Positions 8,634 to 16,497 of a stretch of 64,000 nt of DNA are shown piece by piece; positions within the stretch are counted from its first letter, which is position 1, and the number at the start of each line of letters is the position of its first letter. The translations under genes were made by a program, and so were the position numbers. The DNA comes from Mesorhizobium sp. BR1-1-16. GTDB taxonomy: Bacteria; Pseudomonadota; Alphaproteobacteria; Rhizobiales; Kaistiaceae. Where the stretch lies: NCBI RefSeq assembly GCF_020165495.1, contig NZ_JAIUIE010000004.1:186001-250000 (forward strand), in the 5' to 3' direction. A model generated the notes under the pieces. It ran no database searches. It saw nothing but the letters and a program-made list of their open reading frames with translations, and was not told where the DNA came from.

Positions 8634-8708
8634 GTACGAATGCGTACATCAGGGGCCGGAAGCGATGCCAACATTTTTCTGAAAGCGACTTGAGGTACAA
8701 AACCGTAC
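8634..8708. repeat. Pair of GTAC-N6-GTAC dyads (possible operators)
   Basis: GTACGAATGCGTAC at 8634-8647 is a near-perfect palindrome, and GTACAAAACCGTAC at 8695-8708 is the same pattern. Extended to 16 bases (GGTAC..A..CGTACA) the two copies agree at 13 positions and lie in the same orientation, 61 bases apart, close to six helical turns. They occupy the intergenic region between the minus-strand Crp/Fnr gene and the plus-strand gene at 8773. Such paired dyads are typical of a dimeric repressor or activator site. The cognate protein is unknown. Confidence 0.5.
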
Positions 8709-8772
8709 AGAATTAGCTCTTGAAGCGCAGAAGACTAAAGGCAATAGTCCAGGTTGTTGAGGAGGACCTCAG

Positions 8773-8982
8773 ATGACCGCAATGATGAGTGAACTCATTA
8801 TCTCTGAAGTACTGTTTGCCGCCGAAGACAGTTCTGTTCTTGATGTAGACAGGACAGCGGCGCGGCTCAAGTCCACCAGGCCAAGCGAGCCGGTAACGTT
8901 GGAAGAAATCGCGGCGCGCTTAGTGGATGAGGCGACTAAGCGGCGAGTTGCAATCATGCTCGGACATATGCACTCAGCTTGA
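8773..8982 (+). CDS. Hypothetical small protein
   Basis: A 69-residue acidic protein I do not recognise. ATG at 8773 follows GAGGACCTCAG, a reasonable ribosome-binding site. The predicted sequence is helical, with a RPSEPVTLEEIAARLVDEATKRR segment that resembles a short helical adaptor or DNA-mimic helix, but this is only an impression. It is transcribed away from the Crp/Fnr gene, downstream of the paired GTAC dyads, which may control it. Confidence 0.5.
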   Translation: MTAMMSELIISEVLFAAEDSSVLDVDRTAARLKSTRPSEPVTLEEIAARLVDEATKRRVAIMLGHMHSA

Positions 8983-9082
8983 CCGAGAGTCGGTGGAGAG
9001 GGTGGCAAAATAGAAACTCACGCCGCGCTCGGCTAGTGGTGATCGGGCCCATGCGCAACTTTAGTGCTAGAGTTTAATCAAT

Positions 9083-9322
9083 ATGCTCGATCCTGACGCC
9101 CCTGCGGTCGTCCACATCCTGGAAGACAGGCTATATGTCGAAGAGTTCGACACGCTCCAAGACGCAGTGCGCTTCCTCATACGCGAAGTTCCCGCATTCC
9201 GGCGCCGCAAGGCGTGGATAGCCACCACGGCGGGTTCGCAAATCGAGGGCGAAGACATCGTGACGCTGGCCGCGAGCCTCGGCATCCCTTGGGACACCGA
9301 CCTGTCGGCGGGCGATCAATAA
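9083..9322 (+). CDS. Hypothetical small protein
   Basis: A 79-residue acidic protein. The opening (AVVHILEDRLYVEEFDTLQDAVRFL) and the AWIATTAGSQIEGEDI part look like a small alpha/beta fold found in various rhizobial hypothetical proteins, but I cannot name a family. The ribosome-binding site is weak. There is no obvious operon partner: the plus-strand gene before it ends 100 bases upstream, and the next gene runs on the other strand. The 250 bases after it (9323-9572) hold nothing I can support. Confidence 0.45.
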   Translation: MLDPDAPAVVHILEDRLYVEEFDTLQDAVRFLIREVPAFRRRKAWIATTAGSQIEGEDIVTLAASLGIPWDTDLSAGDQ

Positions 9323-9572
9323 TGACAGTCGCGCTACGGTCTCATTTGGCGCCGCAGGGCGGACCCTCATCTGGCTTCATTGTTTCGGACCTAGGGGCTA
9401 AGGGACATCCGCGCGCAACTGTAAGGAATGCCGCTTGCCTAGTGCCATAAGATGGCGCGCGGATGTCGACGCTCGCTCCGGCAAAAACCAGCTCTCGCGC
9501 TGAAGCGGCGTTGACGGACGGTCGCTCACGATCGTAACGGTGGAGCAAAGCAAGACGGATGACGGCCGCCGG

Positions 9573-9752
9573 TTAGTGAACTGTCGTGAGGCGTCCGAGG
9601 GGCACCTCGATTTTGGTTAGGCTTGGCTTCTGAACGGGTGCGCAGCCGACCATGACAGTTCCATTCGGTGTTGTGGCAATGGACACGACGACCATCAGCG
9701 GTCCTCCGGTCACCATGCGGACCAGGTCCCCGACCTTCGGACGGTCTGCCAT
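9573..9752 (-). CDS. YodC-like (DUF2158) small protein
   Basis: A 59-residue protein that reads MADRPKVGDLVRMVTGGP followed by a short beta-rich part with MVVVSIATTPNGTVMVGC. The KVGD.V....GGP.M.V opening is the hallmark of the YodC/DUF2158 family, usually 55-90 residues and of unknown function, often on plasmids and prophages. In typical members a CxWF follows; here the position holds VGCAPV. An AGGAGA lies upstream of the ATG. It is small and was recognised only by its motif; a functional role is unclear. Confidence 0.6.
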   Translation of the reverse strand: MADRPKVGDLVRMVTGGPLMVVVSIATTPNGTVMVGCAPVQKPSLTKIEVPLGRLTTVH

Positions 9753-9819
9753 TTGCCGACATTCTCCTAACGAAAAATCTCAAGCATCTGGTCGGCGATG
9801 GCTCGCAGGGCTTTGCCGT

Positions 9820-10029
9820 CTAGCGCTGCCCGATAGAGGGCAGGTAGTCCGAGGGACCATCGGTGACGCGGCCTCGTTGAGACCTCAGGTCTTCAACCTC
9901 CGTCCGCAACTCCTTGATCGCGCGGGCCGCATCGGCAAACAAAACCGAGATCTCGTCAGGTGTCATCTGCTCTGCGACCAATGCCGCTTCGGTCAATTGT
10001 AGCTCAATGTCTCTGAATGCTGATCCCAT
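9820..10029 (-). CDS. Hypothetical helical small protein
   Basis: A 69-residue protein with a long amphipathic helix and a likely coiled coil (ISVLFADAARAIKELRTEVE, ending near residue 50), preceded by TEAALVAEQMTPDE. The ATG at 10029 has a good ribosome-binding site, GAGGAGCAGCT. I recognise no family. It lies 67 bases upstream of the YodC-like gene on the same strand, so the two could form a small operon. Confidence 0.5.
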   Translation of the reverse strand: MGSAFRDIELQLTEAALVAEQMTPDEISVLFADAARAIKELRTEVEDLRSQRGRVTDGPSDYLPSIGQR

Positions 10030-10525
10030 AGCTGCTCCTCGTCTTCAGGGAGGAGGTACGAGGGCCCTGGCGGGCAGAGGATTGAGTTGGATCGCTCCTC
10101 TCGGTCGCTCTGGGGGAAGCAGGACCGCCTCGCCTCCTCAGGTTGCCATGCACAACTCATATTGCAAAGCACAAACCAAGCGTCCGATTAACAATATGCG
10201 CATTTGCGCTCGACGAGAAGCAGAGGCACAGAAGTTTGATGCATCTGCGCCGGACGGATGAACACGGTCTGGCAATGAATGCTGGTGTTTAGCGGAATTT
10301 GGGCCGCTTGGCTGTTGTCGGTGGGTCCCACCTGTCGGAGTACGCGATCAAGCGTTGAGACGAGAAGCAGCCGTGCCGAATGCCGGTCCATCCCACGCGT
10401 CACTAGGCACGCGACGGCGGGAGACGGCCATAGGCAGGCGGGCGCTTGCCTCGAATCTGACGCGACGACGATGCCGGCGCTCATCCGGATGACCTCAACC
10501 GCTCCGGCGGCACAAAATAGAAGAC
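10030..10525. other. Gene-free stretch
   Basis: About 500 bases with no supported gene on either strand. Open frames are present but have no family pattern, ribosome-binding site or homologous layout. No tRNA, repeat array or EcfG-type promoter was seen here. Confidence 0.4.
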
Positions 10526-10747
10526 CTACATATTGCGGCCGCCGCAGCTCGGACACATCAGCCGGCTCGGCAGCATCTCGAGCGGGAAGTTCGGTCCGCG
10601 CGTCAAAAGCAGTGTTTGCATGTCGAGGTCAGCCCTGAATTCGCATGGGCGTGAGCTCTTCGGCACGTTTTTCCGTTTGCCATTGCAGCGCACGCGGGCA
10701 ACGCAGCCCGCCTGAAAGGCGCCGCCTATCGTCTCGAAGCCCGTCAT
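10526..10747 (-). CDS. Small protein with C-terminal CPSCG zinc motif
   Basis: A 73-residue protein. The C-terminal half follows a layout frequent in rhizobial hypothetical proteins: LDMQTLLLTRGPNFPLEMLP, then RLMCPSCGGRNM. The 'GP.FPL..L..RL.CP.CG.R' pattern matches a small zinc-ribbon-like family in which the first CxxC pair lies earlier. Here the N-terminal half contains two isolated Cys (GCVARVRC) that could complete the site. The ATG at 10747 faces the 42-base dyad and the Gam gene. The function is unknown. Confidence 0.55.
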   Translation of the reverse strand: MTGFETIGGAFQAGCVARVRCNGKRKNVPKSSRPCEFRADLDMQTLLLTRGPNFPLEMLPSRLMCPSCGGRNM

Positions 10748-10760
10748 GGACAGGGCCTCA

Positions 10761-10802
10761 GTGAACGAACCCGGAACTTGATCATGTTCCCTTTTCGTTC
10801 AC
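10761..10802. repeat. 42-base two-tier inverted repeat (possible operator)
   Basis: Outer arms GTGAACGAA (10761-10769) and TTCGTTCAC (10794-10802) pair perfectly, and inside them GGAACTTGATCATGTTCC (10773-10790) is itself a near-perfect palindrome. It lies in the divergent space between the minus-strand zinc-motif gene and the plus-strand Gam gene, 100 bases before Gam. It could be a repressor operator of the prophage-derived genes or a cruciform-forming site. GGAAC occurs inside but with no GTT at the EcfG distance. Confidence 0.5.
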
Positions 10803-10904
10803 GGTCGCGCGGCCGTCAATGATCGCGACCATCGAACCGCCGGTGACGCCAGCCGGCCTTATCGACCGTCCCGCGCCACTGGGCGGCTTTCTCCGGGTGA
10901 TGAC

Positions 10905-11420
10905 ATGAGTGACGAAGTGAAATCGCCGGCCTTGGCCGATGATGAATCCTGTGCGGCCGCAATCGGCCGGATGGGCGAGCTTGATCGCGAGTTGGCGTTG
11001 ATCGCGACCACGAAAGCCGAGGCTGTGGAGAAGGCATCGACCGCGGCGGAGAAGGCGGCCGAGCCGCTGATCACCGAACGGTCGGGCCTGTTCGTTCAGG
11101 TGCAGGCCTATTGTGTCGCGAACCGGCAGCGTCTCACCGATGGTGGGCGAAGCAAGACGGCGACCTTCCCGACTGGTAGTGCCGCGTGGCGACTCGGCCG
11201 GCTACGCGTCCTGGTCGATTCCGTTCTCAAGGACACCATCATCGCGACGCTGAAGAAGCGCGGCCTGACTGACCTCGTCCGCGTCAAGGAGGACCTCGAC
11301 CTCGCGGCCGTTGGCAAGGCGCGCGACAAGGTCAAGCGCATCAAGGGCATCAGCTTCGAGGACCCGATCGAGGATTTCTCGGTGTCGCCCGTCACGGCGG
11401 ACCTCGTCGAGCGGCGCTGA
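10905..11420 (+). CDS. gam: Mu-type host-nuclease inhibitor Gam
   Basis: A 171-residue protein of the phage Mu Gam family, which binds double-stranded DNA ends and shields them from exonucleases such as RecBCD; it is a distant relative of bacterial Ku. Visible family features are a long N-terminal coiled coil (AIGRMGELDRELALIATTKA and onward), a central SKTATFPTGSAAWRL block (the 'G.v.fr....v....' strand region) and an Ile/Lys-rich C-terminal part with RVKEDLDLAAVGKARDKV. The ATG at 10905 lies after the large dyad. A DNA adenine methylase follows on the same strand; together they look like an orphan pair from a Mu-like prophage, since no transposase A/B or structural genes are seen. Confidence 0.8.
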   Translation: MSDEVKSPALADDESCAAAIGRMGELDRELALIATTKAEAVEKASTAAEKAAEPLITERSGLFVQVQAYCVANRQRLTDGGRSKTATFPTGSAAWRLGRLRVLVDSVLKDTIIATLKKRGLTDLVRVKEDLDLAAVGKARDKVKRIKGISFEDPIEDFSVSPVTADLVERR

Positions 11421-11620
11421 CCGTCGAGCCCTGCGGCTGGATTCCAGTTGCAGCGACACAAAATCGGCCGGAGCGACATAAACCGCTCCGGCCCGATCCC
11501 GCGATGGCAGCGGGGGCCGGGCAAGCCCGGCAGGCGGCTTTGTTAGCACGGGACCGCCCCGACGGAATTGGAGATAACGCCGCCCCGCCGAGCCGGAGCG
11601 TGCTCTATCCCGAGTTGAAA

Positions 11621-12433
11621 ATGCGTGAAGATACCCACCGCGCCGTTCCGAAGGCGCGTCCCGTCGCCGGCTATGTCGGCGGCAAGAAGCAGCTCGCTGG
11701 CCGCCTCTCGGCCATGATCGAGGCGACACCGCACGATCTATATGGCGAGGTGTTCGCCGGCATGGCCGGCGTGTTCTTCCGGCGTCAGACGGCACCCAAG
11801 GTCGAGGTGCTGAACGATATCAGCCGCGACGTCATCACCTTCTTCCGCGTCCTGCAGAACCACTACCAGGCGCTACTCGACGTGCTAAAATGGCAGCTCG
11901 CCAGCCGCGCCGAATTCGAGCGCCTGATGGGTCAGGATCCAGAGCGGCTGACCGACCTGCAGCGCGCGGCCCGGTTCCTCTATCTCCAGCGGCTTTCATT
12001 CGGCGGAAAGGTGGCTGGCCGCAGCTTCGGAATCAGTCGGAATGGCGGTTCAAGCTTCAACGCCGTCGCCCTAACCGAGACCCTTGCGGCCGCACATGAG
12101 CGCCTCGCCGGCGTCTGGCTCGAATGCCTGCCATGGGAAGAACTGCTCGACCGCTGGGACCGTCCAGGCGCGCTATTCTATCTGGATCCGCCCTATCGCG
12201 GCACCGAGGGCTACTACGGCAAAGGCCTGTTCGCGCCGGCGGATTTCGATCGCCTGGCCGATCGGCTCGCGCGACTGCAGGGGCGGTTCATCCTCAGCGT
12301 CAACGACCATCCGGACACGCGGGCCGCGTTCGGCCGCTTCATGATCCAGGAAGCCACTGTCACTTATACGGCCGGCGGCTTCGATCAGAAGCCCGGGCAG
12401 GCCGAGCTGATCGTGATCGGCGGGTCCGCATAA
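11621..12433 (+). CDS. D12-class DNA adenine N6-methyltransferase
   Basis: A 270-residue Dam-like enzyme that transfers a methyl group from SAM to adenine N6. Motif I is the GYVGGKKQLAGRL segment near residue 20 (the F.GGK..L form), with EVFAGMAGVFF (SAM pocket) and the catalytic DPPY in LFYLDPPYRGTEGYYG. The layout is alpha-class (motif I before DPPY) with a short target-recognition region between (LSFGGKVAGRSFG). I start at ATG 11621, where similarity begins; the open frame further upstream is low-complexity. It is probably a phage-borne orphan methylase protecting or regulating the element; no restriction endonuclease adjoins. The target sequence cannot be predicted. Confidence 0.85.
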   Translation: MREDTHRAVPKARPVAGYVGGKKQLAGRLSAMIEATPHDLYGEVFAGMAGVFFRRQTAPKVEVLNDISRDVITFFRVLQNHYQALLDVLKWQLASRAEFERLMGQDPERLTDLQRAARFLYLQRLSFGGKVAGRSFGISRNGGSSFNAVALTETLAAAHERLAGVWLECLPWEELLDRWDRPGALFYLDPPYRGTEGYYGKGLFAPADFDRLADRLARLQGRFILSVNDHPDTRAAFGRFMIQEATVTYTAGGFDQKPGQAELIVIGGSA

Positions 12434-12646
12434 CCACCAGAGCGAACGTCTTCTGCTTCCGCCGGCCGAACTTGGGAACAACCGCGGAGCGCATAGCATA
12501 GAGCACTCGATGCAAGCTTAGACGTTGCCTTGAGCTTGAGCTTTGCTCGAAAAAACGTAGATCCCCATCGAACCGATATTGAGGAAAGGCATTGTCTACC
12601 TGCCGACACCGAGTCGGCGGATCATGAAACACAAGGAGAAACGATC

Positions 12647-12967
12647 ATGGCTAACAACCAGGACACGTCGAACCGCGGTTTCGCTTCGATGGACGATGAC
12701 AAGCAGCGCGAAATCGCGAGCAAGGGTGGCCAGAGCGTCCCGGACGAGAAGCGCAGCTTCTCCAAGGACCACCAGATGGCGGCCGAAGCCGGTCGCAAAG
12801 GCGGTGAGGCCTCACAGGGTGGACAGGGCTCGCAGGGTGGCCAGCAACAGGCGTCCCAATCGGGCTCCGGGTCTCAGCAGGGCGGGCCGGAACGCGGCGG
12901 CAGCGGCAATTTTGCCAACGACCGCGAGCGTGCAGCCGAGGCCGGCCGCAAGGGTGGCCAGAGCTGA
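12647..12967 (+). CDS. KGG-repeat general stress protein
   Basis: A 106-residue hydrophilic protein with the KGG motifs of the stress-induced GsiB/YciG family: RGFASMDDDKQREIASKGGQ, AAEAGRKGGEAS and a final AAEAGRKGGQS, separated by a Gly/Gln/Ser-rich linker of about 35 residues. It should be largely disordered and is probably a LEA-like desiccation or osmotic protectant. ATG at 12647 follows AAGGAGAAACGATC. I could not find an exact EcfG-type promoter in the 210 bases upstream; a GGAAC at 12475 has no partner. A strong hairpin terminator follows. Confidence 0.88.
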   Translation: MANNQDTSNRGFASMDDDKQREIASKGGQSVPDEKRSFSKDHQMAAEAGRKGGEASQGGQGSQGGQQQASQSGSGSQQGGPERGGSGNFANDRERAAEAGRKGGQS

Positions 12968-12976
12968 CGATCGGAA

Positions 12977-13004
12977 GGCCCGCCGTTAAGGCGGGCCTCT
13001 CCTT
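12977..13004 (+). terminator. Rho-independent terminator
   Basis: GGCCCGCC (12977-12984), loop GTTAA, GGCGGGCC (12990-12997), then TCTCCTT. A perfect 8-base GC stem with a short pyrimidine tail, 10 bases after the KGG gene. Confidence 0.8.
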
Positions 13005-13055
13005 ATCCAAGCCGCCGGCTTAATCCGGAAATCAAATCCGGGAGGAAGGTCACTG

Positions 13056-13583
13056 ATGTCCTCGATCGTAGCCAGGACGCTGGTAGTCGCATGGATCGCC
13101 ACATTGCCATCGCTTGCCTTCGCCCAGGCGGCGAATGACAGCGGAGGTGCAACCCGGGCCGAAACACCGGCCGGGGCCGAGGCATTCGCGCGAATGGCCG
13201 CGGTCTCCGGCCTTTACGAAGTGCAGGCAAGTCAGCTGGCGCTCGACCGCTCGAAGGATACGGAGGTTCGGGCGTTTGCTGAAATGATGATCACTGACCA
13301 TACCAAGGCCGACCGCGAGCTTCGACAGACCGCGGGCACAATGACACTGCCGACGACGCTAGATCCGCCGCATCAGGCGTTGATCGACGCGCTCGGAGCG
13401 GCTGGGCCGAACTTCGATGCTCTCTATGTCGAGCAGCAGATTGCCGCTCACAAGGACGCGGTGGCGCTGTTCACTCGCTACTCAGAGACCGGCCCGAATG
13501 GCGCGTTGCGCGGGCTGGCGGCCAAGATGCTGCCGACGCTACAGCATCATCAAGAGATGGCCGGCGCGCTCAAGCCGCGTTGA
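13056..13583 (+). CDS. DUF4142 periplasmic stress protein
   Basis: A 175-residue exported protein. An N-terminal signal peptide (TLVVAWIATLPSLAFAQA) is followed by the ferritin-like DUF4142 four-helix domain: a SGLYEVQASQLALDRSKD helix, EVRAFAEMMITDHTKADREL with the conserved H, FDALYVEQQIAAHKDAVALF with the second conserved H, and a closing LPTLQHHQEMA. Members are stress-linked proteins of unknown chemistry, with His/Glu residues suggesting metal binding. ATG at 13056 has GGGAGGAAGG upstream. It is one of three DUF4142 proteins in the window (also 39955 and 47991). Confidence 0.88.
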   Translation: MSSIVARTLVVAWIATLPSLAFAQAANDSGGATRAETPAGAEAFARMAAVSGLYEVQASQLALDRSKDTEVRAFAEMMITDHTKADRELRQTAGTMTLPTTLDPPHQALIDALGAAGPNFDALYVEQQIAAHKDAVALFTRYSETGPNGALRGLAAKMLPTLQHHQEMAGALKPR

Positions 13584-13617
13584 CCCGGGCCACCGTCTTC
13601 ATCTGACCGAATATCAA

Positions 13618-13655
13618 TCGCCCGCCGGCCAGATCGCCTAATGTCCGGCGGGCGA
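13618..13655. terminator. Stem-loop, probable terminator
   Basis: An 11-base perfect stem (TCGCCCGCCGG at 13618-13628 with CCGGCGGGCGA at 13645-13655) and a 16-base loop, 35 bases after the DUF4142 stop. No strong T tract is present on the plus strand. It may end transcription from both sides. Confidence 0.55.
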
Positions 13656-13786
13656 GATTGTCGACCGTCATGCCCGCGCCAGAGGATCGGCGCGTCGCGC
13701 GCGCCGCGAACCCTTTTCATCCATGATAGCTTCCGCCCCGCCGCTAGAGGCACCGACTCCCTCGCCGCGATTGCTTCATCGACCAG

Positions 13787-14191
13787 CGCCGCAGGCGCGC
13801 GGCAGCCGGGATCCCCGGGAGGCGGGCCCATCGGATCATCCGAGCGCCATCGCGCGAACTCCGGCCACGATGTTTGCTCCGGTCCGTAGCGAGCGCGCTG
13901 CCGCGCCCAGACGCCGAGCTTCGTCCGCCATTGTTCATCGGTCGCCGTCCGCCAGTCGATGATCTTGGCTGCGGCCGACGGCGCTTTCGCCCCTTGGGTG
14001 ACCGCGCGACCGCGGTGCCGTGGTTGATCGGCAATTGCCCCCTCGAAATACCGCAGCGACGTCGGCAACTGTCCGTTCTGCCGTGCGAGCACCGCCTCGA
14101 TGGCCGGCTTGACCTCAGCCGCAGCGTCAAATCCCCCGCTGAGCCAACCCTCAACGATACCGAGCTCGTGCCGCCATAGGTATGCCCGCCG
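13787..14191 (-). pseudogene. Truncated phage/plasmid-type hypothetical protein
   Basis: A minus-strand frame of about 135 residues has a consistent pattern, LWRHELGIVEGWLSGGFDAA then IEAVLARQNGQLPTSLRYFEG and WPEFARWRSDDPMGPPPGDP followed by GCRAPAALVDEA. This matches the C-terminal part of the helix-turn-helix/replication-like proteins found in alphaproteobacterial prophages and plasmids (a '...LRYFD..I..' helix, then a 'W....GP.PG.PGC..P..L' tail). The N-terminal part is lost exactly where the IS3 transposase remnant begins. Downstream, the frame degenerates into Arg-rich noise. It is a remnant. Confidence 0.45.
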
Positions 14192-14398
14192 CATTGTCGG
14201 CTGGAGGGTCAGCCGGACCGCACATGCCCGCTTAGTGCTGGATACGCTGGATCCTCTGAGGCCGTCGAGTTCGCCACGCTGACCTGGGTTGACTGGTTCA
14301 ACCAACGCCGGCTGCTGGAGCCTATCGGTAACATCCCGCCGGCCGACGCCAAGGAGCGCTACTACGTCATGCTCGGTGAGCAGCAAATGGCGGCGTGA
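14178..14398 (+). pseudogene. IS3-family transposase (OrfB) remnant
   Basis: Two pieces of an IS3-type DDE integrase are left in different frames. About 14180-14240 reads YARRIVGWRVSRTAHARLVLD, the strand around the second catalytic region of OrfB. From 14261 a second frame reads TLTWVDWFNQRRLLEPIGNI then PPADAKERYYVML and ends at a stop, the family's C-terminus. Roughly 100 residues between them, including the catalytic Glu region, are missing. No complete OrfA or terminal repeats are recognisable. It marks past insertion and rearrangement. The 207 bases after it hold no gene. Confidence 0.75.
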
Positions 14399-14605
14399 CT
14401 AAACCGGACGGCCTCCGATGAAGCCGGGGCGCTTCAGAACGCCTCTTAGCGACTACCGTCACCTGTGCCCTCTCGAGAATTCACTTGCGGCGCCTGCCTG
14501 AACGACGGGTATGTTAGGAAATACCGCTGAACGTCGTTTGAATGTCCCGCTTGCCATCAATGCTCGCGAGCCAACACGCCGCTACAAAAGGGCGCACGCC
14601 GCCGA

Positions 14606-16420
14606 TCAATTCCTGGCGTTGTCAACACCGCTGCGCTTGTAGGTCCCGATCTGCTCGCCTGCCGCCAGCACATGGCCGCGCATCGCTTCGAGGACCTCCT
14701 TCCGTCCAGCCCCGGGCTTGAGGCCCAAGCTTGAGACGTCCAGCGCGAAGATCTGCAGGTGATAGTGGTGCGGCGGATCCCCGACGGGCGGCTTCGGACC
14801 CTGGTATCCACTGGACCCGCCGCTGTTCATCCCTTGCTTCATGCCCTTTGGATCCTGCAGCACAGGCTCAGTCGGGAGCCCCTCGCGCAGTTCCGTGACG
14901 CCGGCCGGAATATCGTACGCGATCCAGTGCGTGAACGGTTTTGGTTCCGCAGCGTCGGGATCGTCGAGGATCACGGCATAGGACTTCGTATCTGGCCGCG
15001 TATCGCGCCAGCCAATCGCTGGCGAGGCATTGTCGCCATCGGCAGCCTGGGCGGTCGCGATCTTGCTGCCGTCCGAGAACGGCGCCTTCACAGCCATTCC
15101 AGACCGATCTTTCGGGAGAAGCAGCTTGATCGCGATCTCCGATGCGGCAGGCGATGTGACGGTATTAGGCGTCTTTGCCGTCGTCGTGGCTGCTGCCGAG
15201 GATGCGCTCCCATAGGCCACCTTGAAGATACGGGCGTTGGAATCGTCGGCGACAAACAACGAACCGTCCTTGCCGACCGCAATGCCTGTCAGGCGGCCGA
15301 GATAGCCGTAGCTGCCGTCCTGCTGTTGAATGAGGAAACCCTCGAGAAAGCGCTCGAAGCGGGTCGGCCTTCCGTTCTCGAACTTGACACGCAACACCTC
15401 GTATCCCGAGGGCGGCCGGCGGTTCCATGAGCCACGCATCGCGACAAAGAGATCGCCGCGATAATCTTCAGGGAAAGCTGTGCCATCATAGAAAGCCATC
15501 TGCATTGGCGCGCTGTGGGCGGTATAGCCAAGCATCGGCGCTTCGGACGCCGCGGCCCACGACGCCAAGGTCATGCCCTCCGGCGGATTGTCCTGCGGAT
15601 TGGCTTGGCCATCGCCATAGATGTACGGCCATCCATACTGGCGCCCCTGCTCGATCCTATTCAGTTCCTCGACCTGCTCCTGATCGCCGAGCCAATCGAT
15701 ACCGTGATCGAAGCCATAGAGCGCGCCCGTTCCGGGCTCCCAATCGAAGCCGATGGTGTTTCGCAGCCCCCGACCGAAGATGGTACGGCTGCTGCCATCC
15801 GGCTTCGCACGGAGGATGGTTGCGTTTTCGGGGTTAGGTTCGGCGCAGGCGTTGCACGTGCTGCCGACTGAAATATACAGCATCCTGTCAGGGCCGATCG
15901 CAAGTGTGCGGTTGGCATGCTGGCCGGCATCGGGCAGGTCATTGATGATCCGATGCAAGGGCCCAAAGCTTCCATCCGTTTCGACCTTCGCCTCATAGAC
16001 ATCGTTCACGGTCGCCAGCAGCACCCTCTCGCCGTCGAAGGCGATGCCGTGCATGCCAGGGCGACTGGCGACGGTGCGAACCGTCTCGGCATGGCCGTCG
16101 CCGTCCTTGTCCTCGATCAACACGACGTCACCGACCGATCGCCGCGTTGCATAGAGGCGGCCCGCATCGGACACGGCGAGCATACGCGGATTGATGAGGT
16201 TGTCGGCAAAGACCGAGACACGGAATCCGTCCGGCACATCGAGCAGCGCAGCCACCTTGTCGGAGGGAACGTCAAGCGAGCGCGGCTCGAGCACTGAGCC
16301 CTCGACGACAACGTCAGAGTATTTGCCGACTTCGCCGCGTGGCTGCGCGAGGACGGGGGCAGCGGTAATCGTGACCGCAGCCATCGACAGGACCGAAAAG
16401 ACGCTGGACCTCACTGGCAT
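14606..16420 (-). CDS. PQQ-type sugar dehydrogenase-YbhB/PEBP fusion
   Basis: A 604-residue exported protein with two domains. After a signal peptide (residues 1-25, ...VLAQ), residues about 55-405 form a six-bladed soluble glucose/sorbosone dehydrogenase-like propeller: GFRVSVFADNLINPRMLAVS, HANRTLAIGPDRMLYISVGS, GRGLRNTIGFDWEP with a FDHGIDWLGDQE loop, and a late GRLTGIAVGKDGSLFVADD. Residues about 430-600 are a YbhB/YbcL phosphatidylethanolamine-binding-like domain: SPAIGWRDTRPDTKSYAVIL, DPDAAEPKPFTHWIAYDIPA and PPHHYHLQIFALD. Both families normally occur as separate proteins. ATG 16420 lies 77 bases after the PoxB-like gene on the same strand, probably one transcript from the palindromic promoter at 18324. 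Confidence 0.85.
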   Translation of the reverse strand: MPVRSSVFSVLSMAAVTITAAPVLAQPRGEVGKYSDVVVEGSVLEPRSLDVPSDKVAALLDVPDGFRVSVFADNLINPRMLAVSDAGRLYATRRSVGDVVLIEDKDGDGHAETVRTVASRPGMHGIAFDGERVLLATVNDVYEAKVETDGSFGPLHRIINDLPDAGQHANRTLAIGPDRMLYISVGSTCNACAEPNPENATILRAKPDGSSRTIFGRGLRNTIGFDWEPGTGALYGFDHGIDWLGDQEQVEELNRIEQGRQYGWPYIYGDGQANPQDNPPEGMTLASWAAASEAPMLGYTAHSAPMQMAFYDGTAFPEDYRGDLFVAMRGSWNRRPPSGYEVLRVKFENGRPTRFERFLEGFLIQQQDGSYGYLGRLTGIAVGKDGSLFVADDSNARIFKVAYGSASSAAATTTAKTPNTVTSPAASEIAIKLLLPKDRSGMAVKAPFSDGSKIATAQAADGDNASPAIGWRDTRPDTKSYAVILDDPDAAEPKPFTHWIAYDIPAGVTELREGLPTEPVLQDPKGMKQGMNSGGSSGYQGPKPPVGDPPHHYHLQIFALDVSSLGLKPGAGRKEVLEAMRGHVLAAGEQIGTYKRSGVDNARN

Positions 16421-16497
16421 ACTGCTTCTCCCGTGGACTGAGCGATCAGCCGAACTTCCAAGCAGGCTGATAGGTCCCTAGCGGCCACGTAAAATGA

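Noticed and set aside
10771-10800. GGAAC inside the 42-base dyad as a stress promoter for Gam
   Set aside because: Neither strand has GTT at 17 bases; the symmetry is better explained as an operator or cruciform.
12475-12500. GGAAC before the KGG stress gene
   Set aside because: No GTT at 16-18 bases; the KGG gene may use another promoter.
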